Source: Tilletia caries (Eukaryota > Basidiomycota > Exobasidiomycetes > Tilletiales > Tilletiaceae). Taken from it: a stretch of 64,000 nt of DNA. Position numbers and translations under genes: made by a program. Location: NCBI GenBank assembly GCA_032718865.1, contig JALUTQ010000040.1, positions 682,001-746,000 on the forward strand, in the 5' to 3' direction. Positions 10,715 through 20,892 of this stretch are shown piece after piece (position 1 is the stretch's first letter; the number at the start of each line of letters is the position of its first letter). The notes below the pieces were generated by a model. The model saw only the letters and a program-made list of their open reading frames with translations, was not told where the DNA came from and made no database searches.

Positions 10715-11542
10715 CGGAAGACCTACACCATTGCTCTATCCCTTTTGTACTTTTTCCACACTTCACCTGCCGTCCGCAGTCCTTCCACTCTTCGGTGACT
10801 GGCGCAGGCTTCTATTCTCTCCAAAATGCATCTCGGCGCATCGAAATGCCCTGTCCCCTTCAGACTTCAGCGCTTCAGCTCTACAGATGCGGAAACAACC
10901 GCGGAGACCCTAAGCGAGGTCAATCCTTGCTGATGATCGTCGGCCCTGGTGAGTGGGTGGGGCTCAACCTCAAGCAGAGAAGGACAGAAAGGAAGCTGGC
11001 AGCTCGCAGATCTCTTCCACTTCTCCAGTCCCGACGTTGGAGCTGCGCCTGTGTCTTGGCGCGGCGCCAGGAATGGGAGCAAAACCAGCGGAGAACGATG
11101 CTCACCGTTCGGCATGCCTTGGCAAGTAAACATGTCGACAAGGTTGCCTCCAAACCCTCGCTCAGCGCCTCCGACTGCTGGAGCGAGATGAGAATCTGCT
11201 GGCGGTGATGCGGTGATGAGCTTCGAGCTTCGAGCGGGCCAAGCCAACTTGCATTTCCCTCACAGCGTTTAAGTTCTCCTTCTTATTGCGCTCCGATGGA
11301 CAGCTAACCTCTTCGTTTATCCCCCCCTCCCCAGCCCCCCTTTGTTCCCTCTCACCTCTCCTGAATCTCGTCTCTCGCCCTTGCCAGGCTGTGACTGCCT
11401 CCCATCCACCTTCACTCATCCTCACACTCTTTGCAACAGGACCTTTCCTCTTCGTTTTGCGGTCCTCTCTCGCTCTCGCTCTCTCTCTCTCTCACACACA
11501 CACACCGCAGGTAGCATCGAAAATCGGAATCTCGCCGACACA
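10715..11542. other. Gene-free stretch with CT/CA microsatellite
   Basis: This is the eIF3i 3' region and the promoter/leader of the secreted-protein gene. Pyrimidine-rich sequence builds up to a (CT)n run passing directly into (CA)n at about 11479-11505, 38 bp before the ATG at 11543. Such CT-rich tracts just upstream of start codons are common in fungal promoters of highly expressed genes. I see no other feature. Confidence 0.5.
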
Positions 11543-12457
11543 ATGCACGCTTCGTTACTCGCTACAGCAGCCTTCCTCGCCTTCGCGGCATCCTCGCTCG
11601 CTTCCAACAGCCACAACGCCATCCGTAGACCGGCCCTTCCACGCCGTCTCGACACTGAACCACGTCACGCCCTCTCAGACCCCGTCGCTGAGCGTGGTCT
11701 CCTCGATGCACTCCTTGGCCGTTACAGCGGCAAATCCACTTGGTACGGAGTCGGTGTGACGATGGGCGCATGCGGGAAATGGACTACCCCCGACACCCGT
11801 GCTGTCGCTCTCAACATCGGCCTGTACGGCAATCCGGATGCCCAGTCCGGGTGGTGCGGCAAGAAGCTCCGTATCACCGCCAACGGAAAGACCTCCTACG
11901 CCACCGTCGTCGACTGCTGCCCGACGTGCCCAGGTAATGGTGACTTAGATATGAGCAAGGTCCTCTTCCAAGACTTTGCCGACCTTGACAAAGGTATCCA
12001 ACCGATCTCCTGGTCCTGGGTAGGCGCCGACGGCGGAAGTGATGACGACGATGATGATGGCGGCAAGAATAACAACGGCAACAACGGCAACAACAACAAC
12101 TCGGGCAAGAACAACAACAATAAGGGCGACGACGACGACGACGACGATAAAGACAAGCCCAAACCCAAGCCTCAGCACAAGCCTGAGCCCAAGCCCGAAC
12201 CCAAGCCTGAACCCAAGAAGACGACTCGCGTTCCGGAGCCCACGCGGACCTCAACAACAACAAAGAGCAAGACGACAAAGACAAAGACGGCCACTTCCAC
12301 TTCCTCCTCGAAGACTTCTACCAAGGAGGAGGAGGAGGACACTGAGGAACCCGAGAAGCCCAAGAAGACGTCGTCGTCTGGTCACGCCAGCAATCTTTCT
12401 AACCTCGGCAACATTATCGCCGGCTTGCAGAACATGGCACAGGCTGCCCATACTTAA
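11543..12457 (+). CDS. Secreted double-psi beta-barrel (RlpA/expansin-like) protein with charged repeat tail
   Basis: An intronless 304-residue protein. Residues 1-21 form a signal peptide (hydrophobic LLATAAFLAFAASSLAS). A dibasic PRR site near residue 34 could be a Kex2 cut. About residues 60-160 form a double-psi beta-barrel: STWYGVGVTMGACGKW, NIGLYGNPDAQSGWCGKKL, VVDCCPTCPGNGDLDMSK..FADLDKGIQPISWSW, with four or more cysteines as in barwin/RlpA-like fungal wall proteins. The tail is extreme low complexity: runs of Asp, Asn/Gly, alternating Lys-Pro/Glu-Pro, then Thr/Ser/Lys and Glu runs, before a short C-terminus (NLSNLGNIIAGLQNM). By family it would act outside the cell, loosening or binding wall polysaccharide. 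The tail may be a wall spacer. Enzyme activity is not established for such proteins. Confidence 0.85.
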   Translation: MHASLLATAAFLAFAASSLASNSHNAIRRPALPRRLDTEPRHALSDPVAERGLLDALLGRYSGKSTWYGVGVTMGACGKWTTPDTRAVALNIGLYGNPDAQSGWCGKKLRITANGKTSYATVVDCCPTCPGNGDLDMSKVLFQDFADLDKGIQPISWSWVGADGGSDDDDDDGGKNNNGNNGNNNNSGKNNNNKGDDDDDDDKDKPKPKPQHKPEPKPEPKPEPKKTTRVPEPTRTSTTTKSKTTKTKTATSTSSSKTSTKEEEEDTEEPEKPKKTSSSGHASNLSNLGNIIAGLQNMAQAAHT

Positions 12458-13406
12458 GAGGCCCCCCGGCGATTCACCAAGATACGGGAGCAGTACGTTA
12501 CTGATTCGGTCGGTCCTCTCGGTGCGGGACTTGTCTGCGAAGCCCATTCCCCAGCTGCCGAACACCTCGCTGCTCTCGCCCATCTCGGTCCCTCCGGACT
12601 CCCAACTCCTCAACGTCCAACTTTCTGCTTCGTCCCTGGCCTTTTCTCCACTCTTCGTCACGGCAATATCTTCGAGAAAACCTCTCACCTCGGCTTCCCA
12701 ATCACGGATTCCATCTATCGCCTTCCGAGCGGGCTGGCCCCGCCCCCAAGGATGATTTATTCTCCTCTCCTCACATCGCGCGCCTCACCAACACAACTTC
12801 GGGGCTTGATGTCCTATCTACCTTTGTTTTCGATCTTGATCTCGTCTGCCCTTGTCCCTCTTTCCTGTTACCCGTTACCCCTTGCTCTCCTTCTCGAGCT
12901 ATACCGCCAGTCGACGTAGCACCTCTTCTCTTATCTTCTCCTCCATTTCTGTCCCTTGTACTACGAGCGGAACAGTATTTGAAGAGACAAACAGCTGGGC
13001 CTGTACGATGTACGCCCTCTTTCTGTTCTCGTTCGCCTCAGGCCCAAGGAGGGTTAGGGTGGTCCACAGAGGTTATGTTCCGTTGCGTTCATGACCGGCT
13101 CCCTTGTTCGCTTTGGGTGGCGGGGCCTTCCTTCGATGGACCTCTCAAGAATAAGTAGAAATGATGATTGGGAAGAGCTCTTGAAAAGTTGCGCAAATGG
13201 GGGGTTGAAGGATTGACCGACTAAGAACAGACTGGAAGCACATAAGATGGGAGGCGACAAAAAGTGCTGAGATGGGTGATGGATGAAGGCGGGGCGAAAA
13301 CAAGCAGTGTTGGTGAGAAGGCTGGTCTCGGATGCAACTGCATTCGTGGTTGAGTGTTGGGCGATGGGAGGGGAACCTTCTTCCGCTTCGTTGGCCGGAT
13401 CCGGAT
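12458..13406. other. Gene-free stretch between convergent genes
   Basis: About 950 bp of mostly pyrimidine-rich DNA lies after the secreted-protein stop, up to the stop of the minus-strand gene at 13407. I found no gene, tRNA or repeat. Confidence 0.5.
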
Positions 13407-16041
13407 TTATGTCTGCAGGGGCGACGCTGGAGCGTCCGGCAACTCGATGATCTGATTCTCCGCCGCAACTTCCTCGATGACACCGGCTCGGCACGTATCG
13501 CAGTCGTCGTCGCCATACTGCTGGTACGTACCACCGTCCGCCGCGTCCGCATGAGGGGGAGCCGTGTCGGCTATGGCATAGTGATGATCAGTACCCGAGG
13601 CCGGTGCGGTGGCAGCATGGTGAAAGGGCGCGTTCGGCTCCCACTCGGCAGGATTCTCCTTGCCACATGTACACGTGCAGCATTCATGCGAATGTTCCTC
13701 CTCCTTCTTGCTTCCCTTCTTCTTGCCCTTCTTCTTCTTCTTATCGGTAGACTGCGATCCTTGTTCCGCTCCATCCGCCTCGCCAACTTCGCCACCCGCC
13801 GCTCGGTGCGCTCGGTCCTGCGCTCTCTTCCTGGCACCGACCAACTTCTTCCGACGACGACAGGCACGCACCATCGACGGAAGCTCGCCGTAGAGAAGCT
13901 CGTACTCGCAGAACAAGCAGAGCCACTCATTCGCAAAGAGCGAGCATGTGGTCGTCGGGTGGTCCAGACCAGGAGGTTGCTCCCAGTTCGTGACCGAGCT
14001 GACGTTCTTGGTGGGCCCACGAGCGACCGGGGGCGGATCAGAAGGCATGCGCGAGGGAACGTAGTTGGTACGGTGGTGAATGTTGTTCATGTTGGCCTTC
14101 TTCCGGCGGGAAATCTTGGGGGCTTGGGGTGGGGTTGTGGTGGCGGGTTGCGGCTGTAGACTCTGCTCCGGCGCGCTTGATGTAACTGGAGCGGGCTGCG
14201 GCTCAAACGAGGAAGTGTTGTGCGCCTGTTGGGTAACTGCTGCGGACGGAATTGCCGGGACTTGCGAGAGTGTCGAAGCTTGTCCGGCAGGCAGCGCCTT
14301 TCTGCCAGCGCCTGCCACACCGGATGGTGACGGAATAGCTTCCAAATTCGTCCTGGCAGCAGTCAATGCCGCCGCTACCTCGACGTGTACATTCGCCATG
14401 TCCTCGCCAGCATCTAGGCGCGTCAGAACATCGGCAGCAGCCGCTACGGCCTCGTCGACCGGCCGGAGAGAATCGCTGAGCTTTGACTGGAGCATCTCAA
14501 CTTCAGCGCGCATAGCGACTAGGCGCGATGCGATTGGCGATGCGCTGGTAAAAGTGAAAGCGCATGTTGGCGGGCGCACAGTGACTCGCTCTGGTGGTGG
14601 TGGTGGAGGAGGAGGCGTCGATGTCCGTGCGGTCTCTTCTGAGACCTGTTCCAGCGCGGGCCCACCTCTGTCCATCCCCTTCGCGCCTGAACCTTTCCCT
14701 TGCGAATTCTTCCCCGCAGTGCTGACCGCATCGCCAGCACCTGCTCCTTGTTGTTCTTCCGCCAACTTGGCTTTGAGAGCCGCCAGAGAAATTTTTTGGC
14801 TCCCGCCACCACGTACTTTGGCCCGCGATTCTGCTTTGGTAGCACGGCGTTGGGGCTTTTTGTCCGCCACTAAATCCCCTTTTCCGTCCTTTCCTGGGTC
14901 TCCGTTCGGCCCGCCATTGGCACTCGCTTGGCTTGCTTCGAGTGCGGCAGCTGCCGCCTTCTCGCGTCGCTGGTACCTCTCGAACCTTACTTTTGCAGTC
15001 ACTGCCTGCCTCATACGGCGAAGGAGCCGCGCCGAATGGGAAAGATGAGGCGGCGGATAGACCATCCGGGGCGGCGGAGGTGGCGCCTCTTGTTCCTGCG
15101 GGTATTCATCCTGCACACCGTTGGCAAAGTTGCCGCTTGGATCTTCCTCTTGCGGATAGTCGCCATCGTCGCCACAGTACCAGGAGCAATCCCCCTTTCC
15201 GGTAGTGCGATATCCATCTGTACCTGCGCCCGAAGAGTCCATGTAGGTCACACGCCCGCTCTTTCGCTTCTTCTTGTTGACCGAGTGCTCGTATACAGTC
15301 AGCTCCGGCCCACATTCCTCGTCGTCCTGCTGGGCCTGCAATCTTGCCATGCTGAAAGCGTTCTGACTCTGAGCAGGCGCTGTGGACACGCTAAGCGGCT
15401 GAGCTCCGTTCGGCTGGATCGCGTTGGTCTCCGCATGCTTGACGCTGTTGTATAGGGCGCTGTAATCCGTCATCACGTTTGCAATGGACGCCGATTCGAG
15501 AGTTGAGGTTGCCTTCGTGAGTGTCTGCGCTTGCTGAGAAAGCACTTGCTGAGCACGCGTAGAATAGTTGAGAACTACCCGGGCGGCAGCGAGAGGGTCC
15601 ATAAGGAGGTCCGTCCGAGCGATTCTCGGCAGGTTGGTGAACTTGAATGTTGTAGCACTGCCTTCTTCCGCTTCGGCGGCTACAAGATTGTCGCCTTTGG
15701 GGAACTCAACCGTGATCATGGGCAGTGAGTCAAGAGCTGCATGAGAAGGTGTGGAGGGTGCTGAAATAGAGGTTGTGCTCTCCGGTTCGCTTGTGTTCTG
15801 GTTGGAGAGGTCGCCCTCGGTGGTGCGGCTGCCGGTGTCCCTCGAAGCTGTCCGCGAATGCGATTCAGAGCGAGCATACAGGGCTGAGCCCTGGTGGACT
15901 CGCCGCTTTGCGCCAAAAGATCTTGGAAGGTCCTGCGATCGGAACAGCGGGAAACAGCGTCAGCCGACTTCAACGCAGCCCTGGTCAGCTGCTGCAACAC
16001 ACCTTGATAGGTCTGTGCATGGGAGGAATGGAGCTCGTCAT
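13407..16041 (-). CDS. Large protein of unknown function with Cys clusters
   Basis: Two exons on the minus strand, 16041-16003 and 15932-13407, encode 854 residues. The first exon (MTSSIPPMHRPIK) joins via a GTGTGT donor and TCGCAG acceptor to DLPRSFGAKRRVHQGSALYA; the frame then runs unbroken to the stop. Starting instead at the Met at 15719 would lose 84 residues that look coding, so I prefer the spliced start. Features: a helical N-terminal part, KKKRKSGR, a proline run, a basic coiled-coil-like stretch (AKVRFERYQRREKAAAAALEA), SRRKKANMNNIHHRTNYVPS, and a Cys-containing block WLCLFCEYELLYGE..MVRACRRRKKLVG. A Lys-rich run precedes HSHECCTCTCGKE, a possible metal site. The last third is probably the conserved part. 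Nuclear location is plausible from the basic runs. Family not recognised. Confidence 0.7.
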
Positions 16042-16942
16042 CGTGAGAGTCTCTTGGTAATCTGGAGGAGATTGGAAGATGGCAAGGAAGCTCCAGTCAG
16101 TGAGCTGCCTCCCCTTTTGAGAGCATAAGAGAGGAGCTTTGACAGGCACTTACGAGATTGACCTGAATCCGAATCAAGCGTGAGCCGAAAGAAGGAGAAA
16201 AGAGTTCGACTCCTCCTTCAACCTCGTTCCGCTGCGGCTGCGAGTAAGAAAGCGCTCCTAAAACGAGGGGAACCGCAGAAGCTGGGTGGGTGCGCGTTGG
16301 TCTTTGCGCGCCTCAGTGAGTGATTGGGCGCTGATTGGACCTGCCACTTTTCAGGCCTCAGGCCTCAGGGTCTAAGCTCGAAGTGCGGGGCGAGTCGATG
16401 GTTTTCCGTCTGTACGCCTGGTAGCTGTCGTCGGTGCGAGCTGCGATGAGCGATGATCACCGCAGGCGTCGTTCGAGCAGAGAGTGTTCCGTGCGAGCCG
16501 CTGCGGGTCTTGCGTTCGTTGCAAAACTGGCAGCGAGAGAGCAAGGGCTGCGTGGAGCTGAATCAAAAGCTGCGGCGGAAGACAGATCCCAACAGGCAGG
16601 CTCGCGTCAAGGCGAAGGGAACCGTGCGAGCGCTCCTGTCTCGTTTGCTTCAGAGAGTCGAGAGTCGAGACCGTCGTTCCGAAGGCAGCTTCTCGCGAGC
16701 GATGCTCTCGTAATGAGGTCAAGCCAGGAGGACAGTGGTCTGACATCGTCTGACAGCAGGCCTCCCAAGTTACCCAAGTCCCAAGCTCGGTGGACGTCCC
16801 GTTCTCACTGGCGCTCTCGTTACGGCCGACAGAACCCTGGAGGAGCAAATTTTGCAGCACAGTAAGTGAATGAATTGAATGGCAAGATAGATGGGATCGA
16901 ATTCCAGCTATGGCAAGTGCGAACAGACGCTTCTTCCCTGGT
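16042..16942. other. Intergenic region
   Basis: About 900 bp lie between the start of the 854-residue gene and the stop of the aminotransferase gene; both genes are on the minus strand. It should hold the promoter of the former. Open frames here show no motif. Confidence 0.5.
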
Positions 16943-18784
16943 TCAGGGCAGTTCCAACCCTGCTTCCTTCCAGGCCTCTTCGACCGTTTTCCGCAGTCGG
17001 ATCAGACCTGTCTCGATCTGATCCTCCGGCACGATCGAGAACGACATCCGCACGTAGCAGCTTTCCCCGTTCCCAGGAACGAAGCTCGCACCTGGCAGGG
17101 CCAGCACAAGGTTGGCGCGTGCCTTTTCCGAAATGAGCGCAAAGCTGTCTCCTTCGGGACTCGTGTCTGTCGGAGGAAGCTTGAGCTTAAGCCTGCAGAT
17201 ACGGGTCATCAGTATACATGTGCATGGCAAATGAGGCAGCCACGAATCCAAATACAACTCACCAAAGGAACATGCCTGCGACAGGTCGTACCCATTCTGC
17301 AATCTGTTTGCCCGTCCCTTCCTGGCTATTCGGTCCCAAGATGCGAGTAACAGCCGCTTCAAAGTGATCGCGTCGGTTCTTGTAGAATGTGGCGACCGTA
17401 TCCGCGTGCTGCAGGAATCCATCGCGACCCCAGTGCTGAAGCAAAGCCAGAGCAATGGCCTGTGTCGGACCCGCGGGTTGCAGATTACTGACAGCCGTGT
17501 GCCCGCAAATCGCATCGATAATCGCACATGGTCCTGTCGCAAACCCAATGCGTAACCCTGCAGACATGATCTGTGGGTGTGACAAGAGAGGAGAGTCCAG
17601 CGAGAGTCAATTTCGGTGGCAACGTGACATGACCGCGATTAGAAACATCTGCTCACCTTCGACATACTGTCGAACCTGATGACCCTGCCTGTCCCTCGCT
17701 GCTCTCGGTTTTCTTCCTCGAGAGCCCAGTAGCTCAGAGTCCGTTGGCGCGTCTGTGGCGTGTCTTCGCCTAGGCCCACGAAAGAGAGATAGTAGTACTA
17801 CACATTCATGGGTAGATAGAGGATGTTGAGCAGAGGATAATGAGCAGAGGATGAGTGCAGAAAAATCACTGTACAACGCTACTCACTGGGTCGTCCTCGA
17901 ACAGGAGAATGTTGAACTCTTGAACGACTTGCAGAACGTCTCGCTTTCGTTGCTCGGACGCTGTGGTTCCCGATGGATTGGCGCCGGTCGGCGTAGTGTA
18001 CACCATCTTGGGAAACTTGAGCGATGATGTCTTCGGGTTGGTACTCCATCCTTCGAGAGCGGCCCTGAGCTTGTGCGGGCATAGACCTTCCTCGTCTGAA
18101 CCGATAGCCAAGGCCGTGGCCTTGAGCATGAAGATTTGGGGAAGGATCCCGCTGCCAACGACAAAAGCAGAAAATCAGACCATGATTCTGAAGCCCGTCA
18201 AGATTCTTTGAATGGACTCACGAGTAAGCTGGTTCCTCCACCAGGGCTGTGTCCCCGGGGTCTAGGATAGCATCGAAGGCCTTCAATGGTACATCAGTTA
18301 CGTGGTCAGCACTTTCGATAGATCACTCCGGTCTACAAGGCAAAGGGAATGCACTCACCTTTCCCAGTAGGTCCTGGCTTCCATTTCCTACAGTTAGGCT
18401 CCACGCCGACTGTCCATCTTTGCCGTCAAGCGCAGAGCCCTTTTCGATGACTGGTCTTTTATGTTGTTCGCTGACGAAGTCGGTCAACCACTTCACCAGC
18501 TTTGGAATACCCGCTGTGGGTCCATACTGGAGAGCAGTGACCAAATCGGCGCCAGAAATGGAAATACTGACCGGCTTGCCGTCAGCCTGGGCTCCCCCGA
18601 CCGCATCGGGTTTGAAGGTCAGGCTCATCTCCTGTAGTGGGAAAGTAGATGCATTGGGCTTCCCGGCCAAAAAGGAGATCATCCCTGGGATCAGCTCTGC
18701 AGGGAACAATGATCGGATGGAGGAGGGCGGCCGCGTTCGAGTTGCCTCCGACAAAAAGGCAGCATAGTCGACTTTGTCCGCCAT
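16943..18784 (-). CDS. Aromatic/2-aminoadipate aminotransferase (ARO8-like, PLP fold type I)
   Basis: Six exons on the minus strand (18784-18359, 18280-18222, 18151-17887, 17797-17657, 17570-17263, 17192-16943) encode 482 residues, the usual ARO8 size. Landmarks in order: MISFLAGKPNASTFP, LQYGPTAGIPKLVKWL, TVGNGSQDLLGKAFDAILDPGD, MVYTTPTGANPSGTTASEQRK (substrate/PLP Asn), LLFEDDPYYYLSF (PLP-binding Asp and Tyr), and FDSMSK-IMSAGLRIGFATGP with K297 as the Schiff-base lysine. The intron after exon 4 falls exactly after that lysine codon. The enzyme moves amino groups between 2-oxoglutarate and aromatic amino acids, 2-aminoadipate or kynurenine; the exact substrate cannot be read from the sequence. 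No mitochondrial presequence is obvious. The transposon nest begins only 225 bp upstream of the start codon. Confidence 0.93.
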
Positions 18785-19204
18785 TGTTGAGCTTCAATGT
18801 TGCCTAGAGGGAAAGAGGGAGATGAGTGTAGGACCAAGGGAGTCATGAGCTACATCCTGTGAGCCGTCAGATGCGATTATGCGAGCGGCGATTGAGCAGA
18901 AGTCTGACAAGAGTCTCACGTCTCACCACTAACTCTTCCCTCTCCACACACACTCTTACATGATTGATTTCATTAATCATTTAGCTAAAGCTTAAACGCA
19001 AGGACCTTACTCGGGCCCAATGATGTGAACGTCGTTCCCATTTTTGATTTGTCAATTAAAAAACCCTCTCCTGTGGAGAGGGTCCGCAAGCTCAGTGAAC
19101 AGGACAAGCTCAGTGAACAGGAACGCGGACGCGTCGCCCACCGCACATCCTTCATGTACCTCTCCCTCACCTATCTCTCAACAATTTCCAATTTTTGAGC
19201 ACAG

Positions 19205-20892
19205 ATGCCGTCAAAGTACGAGGAAGAAGAAGAACGAGTCGCGTGCGCGTTGGAAGAGGCGCTCGCGGCCGACCAGCCCGACTTTTCCGCTCTCGCGAGG
19301 AAGTGGAAAGTCAACCGCCTCCGAATCTCACGCCGATATCGAGGAAAGAACAGCAGATCAACGCGCCTGCCGACGAATCGGAAACTCAACGACGATCAAG
19401 AGAGTGCGCTGCTCCGATACATTGGCATTCTGGACGATCTGGAGCTTTCTGCGCGTCCCGAGCTCATCATTTCATCAGCGAACCAGCTGCTCTCCGCTGC
19501 CCACCAAGGATCTGATGCGCCTCCTGTTGTGGGCGAAAAATGGCTGTCAAATTTCGTCAAGAGGCACGCGGAGCTACACACGGCCAAGCAAAAGGTCTCG
19601 GGAGCTGACGAGGATGACTCAAGACCGGACGACGCTGAGCAGGTTCTTCAAGAAGCTCAAAAACGACCATCGAAACGCAGGGCATCCAGCCTTGCGACAT
19701 CTGGAATGTCGACGAGGTGGGATTTAGGGTCGGCATCGGAGGCAAGCAGTGGATCCTCACTCTGAATCCAACTAAGGAGGCCCACCTTGCCAGCGAGACC
19801 TGTCGAGACTCGGTCACCTGCATCGAAGCAGTGAGTGCGGCGGGTGATCACATTAAGGAAGAGCACGGAGTGCCCCGGAATTTCCGCACTCCGGGGAGGA
19901 CCTCCGCAGCAATTCCGGGGCCTTTCAGGGCATTCCGCATTCCGGTTAAATTACTCTTCTTTCGGGCGCAGAGCTCCGTATTCCGGGGAAAGATTCAAAT
20001 TCGTACATCTGGAATTCCGGCTTCCGTCAAAATTTAGGCTTTGATCAATTTTCGATTCCGCATTCCGCAGCTCCCGGAATGCGGAATTTCGCCGGATTCC
20101 GGGACTCTCCTCCGCAGTCGCAAGATCATATGAAAAAAGCCACTCGACGTTTCCGTCTTTCAACCAATGAAGCACTGGCATCGCGAGGCGATCGATATCG
20201 CGACGCGTACGGGGTGTACAAATTTCAACAAGATTGAGTTCTTGGCGGCTCTCAACAGCATCAGATCAAAAACGATGAAGGTCAATACAATCAAGAGTGG
20301 CTTCCGACTCACTGGTATTCACCCCTTCAACCCCGACATGGTCTTGGTCAAGTTTCCTGAGACGACCGAAGACCTACCGGTGACCCTGCCATCCAGCCCT
20401 CATTCCCCCTCAGATGTTCCCACCACGCCAAAGACCGTGCGCACACTGTCTCGCGTTGTCCACGACATTGAGGAGCGACACGGGACCGATCTCTCGCCGA
20501 CAGTGCTGAAATGCATTCGTGGTGGTTTGATTCAGGCTCAGACAGGCAGTTTGGCGGTGTCGGCAATGCGCTTCCAGACGGCCGCACAAAAGGAACGGAA
20601 CAAGCGCACAGAGCGACAAAGGAAGGTGACTCAATCAGGAGGGGTGCTGTATGCGGAGGAGGCCAGGGAGATTGCGGAAGAGAAGTTGGCAAAGGAGGAA
20701 ATGGAGGAAGCACGACGAGTTTGGGTGAAAGTCAGGACAGCCATCATGAAGCGGAAGGCAGATGGATGGGGCAAAGTTTATGTGCAAATGAGAAAAGATG
20801 TCAAGCGCCGCCGCAGGATGGCTTCGGTCGAGTCCCCCGACAATGCGGACGAGGATTTACTCGAGGAGGACGTGTTCCCATCAGCCTCTTAA
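19205..20892 (+). pseudogene. Broken pogo/Fot1-like transposase
   Basis: The N-terminal part starts at the ATG at 19205 with a helix-turn-helix of CENP-B/pogo type (FSALARKWKVNRLRISRRYRG) and a GEKWLSNFVKRH segment typical of the second DNA-binding domain. The frame then shifts near 19590 (into LTRMTQDRTTLSRFFKKLK) and again near 19664 (into TIETQGIQPCDIWNVDEVGF, which carries the first catalytic Asp). After VTCIEAVSAAGD (19845) the core is lost. Sequence resumes after the nested insert with KPLDVSVFQPMKHWHREAID and an intact C-terminal frame to 20892. The catalytic residues between those points are gone, so the product cannot work. The core was already missing when the insert arrived: removing the insert and one copy of its flank does not restore the gap. 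Confidence 0.85.
19854..20123. mobile_element. MITE-like 270-bp insert inside the pogo element
   Basis: The segment is rich in repeats of CCGGAAT/ATTCCGG in both orientations. Its ends are imperfect inverted repeats: GGAGTGCCCCGGAATTTCCG near the left end mirrors CGGAATTTCGCCGGATTCCG near the right end. It is flanked by GATCACAT (19846-19853) and GATCATAT (20124-20131), which differ at one base and could be an 8-bp target duplication of hAT type. It has no coding capacity. Base composition differs sharply from the transposase around it. Confidence 0.55.

Noticed and set aside
10629..10913. Longer C-terminus for eIF3i by using the acceptor near 10628
   Set aside because: It would add a Ser/Pro/Phe-rich tail unlike the family. 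The acceptor at 10672 gives a normal ending and total length.
12039..12755. 238-codon plus-strand frame over the secreted protein's tail
   Set aside because: It is a frame-shifted reading of the Asp/Asn/Lys-Pro repeats, producing Thr/Arg runs. The correct frame has a signal peptide and barrel motifs.
14080..15048. 322-codon plus-strand frame opposite the 854-residue protein
   Set aside because: It is an antisense shadow of Ala/Pro-rich codons with no motif. The minus frame is far longer and has a coherent exon structure.
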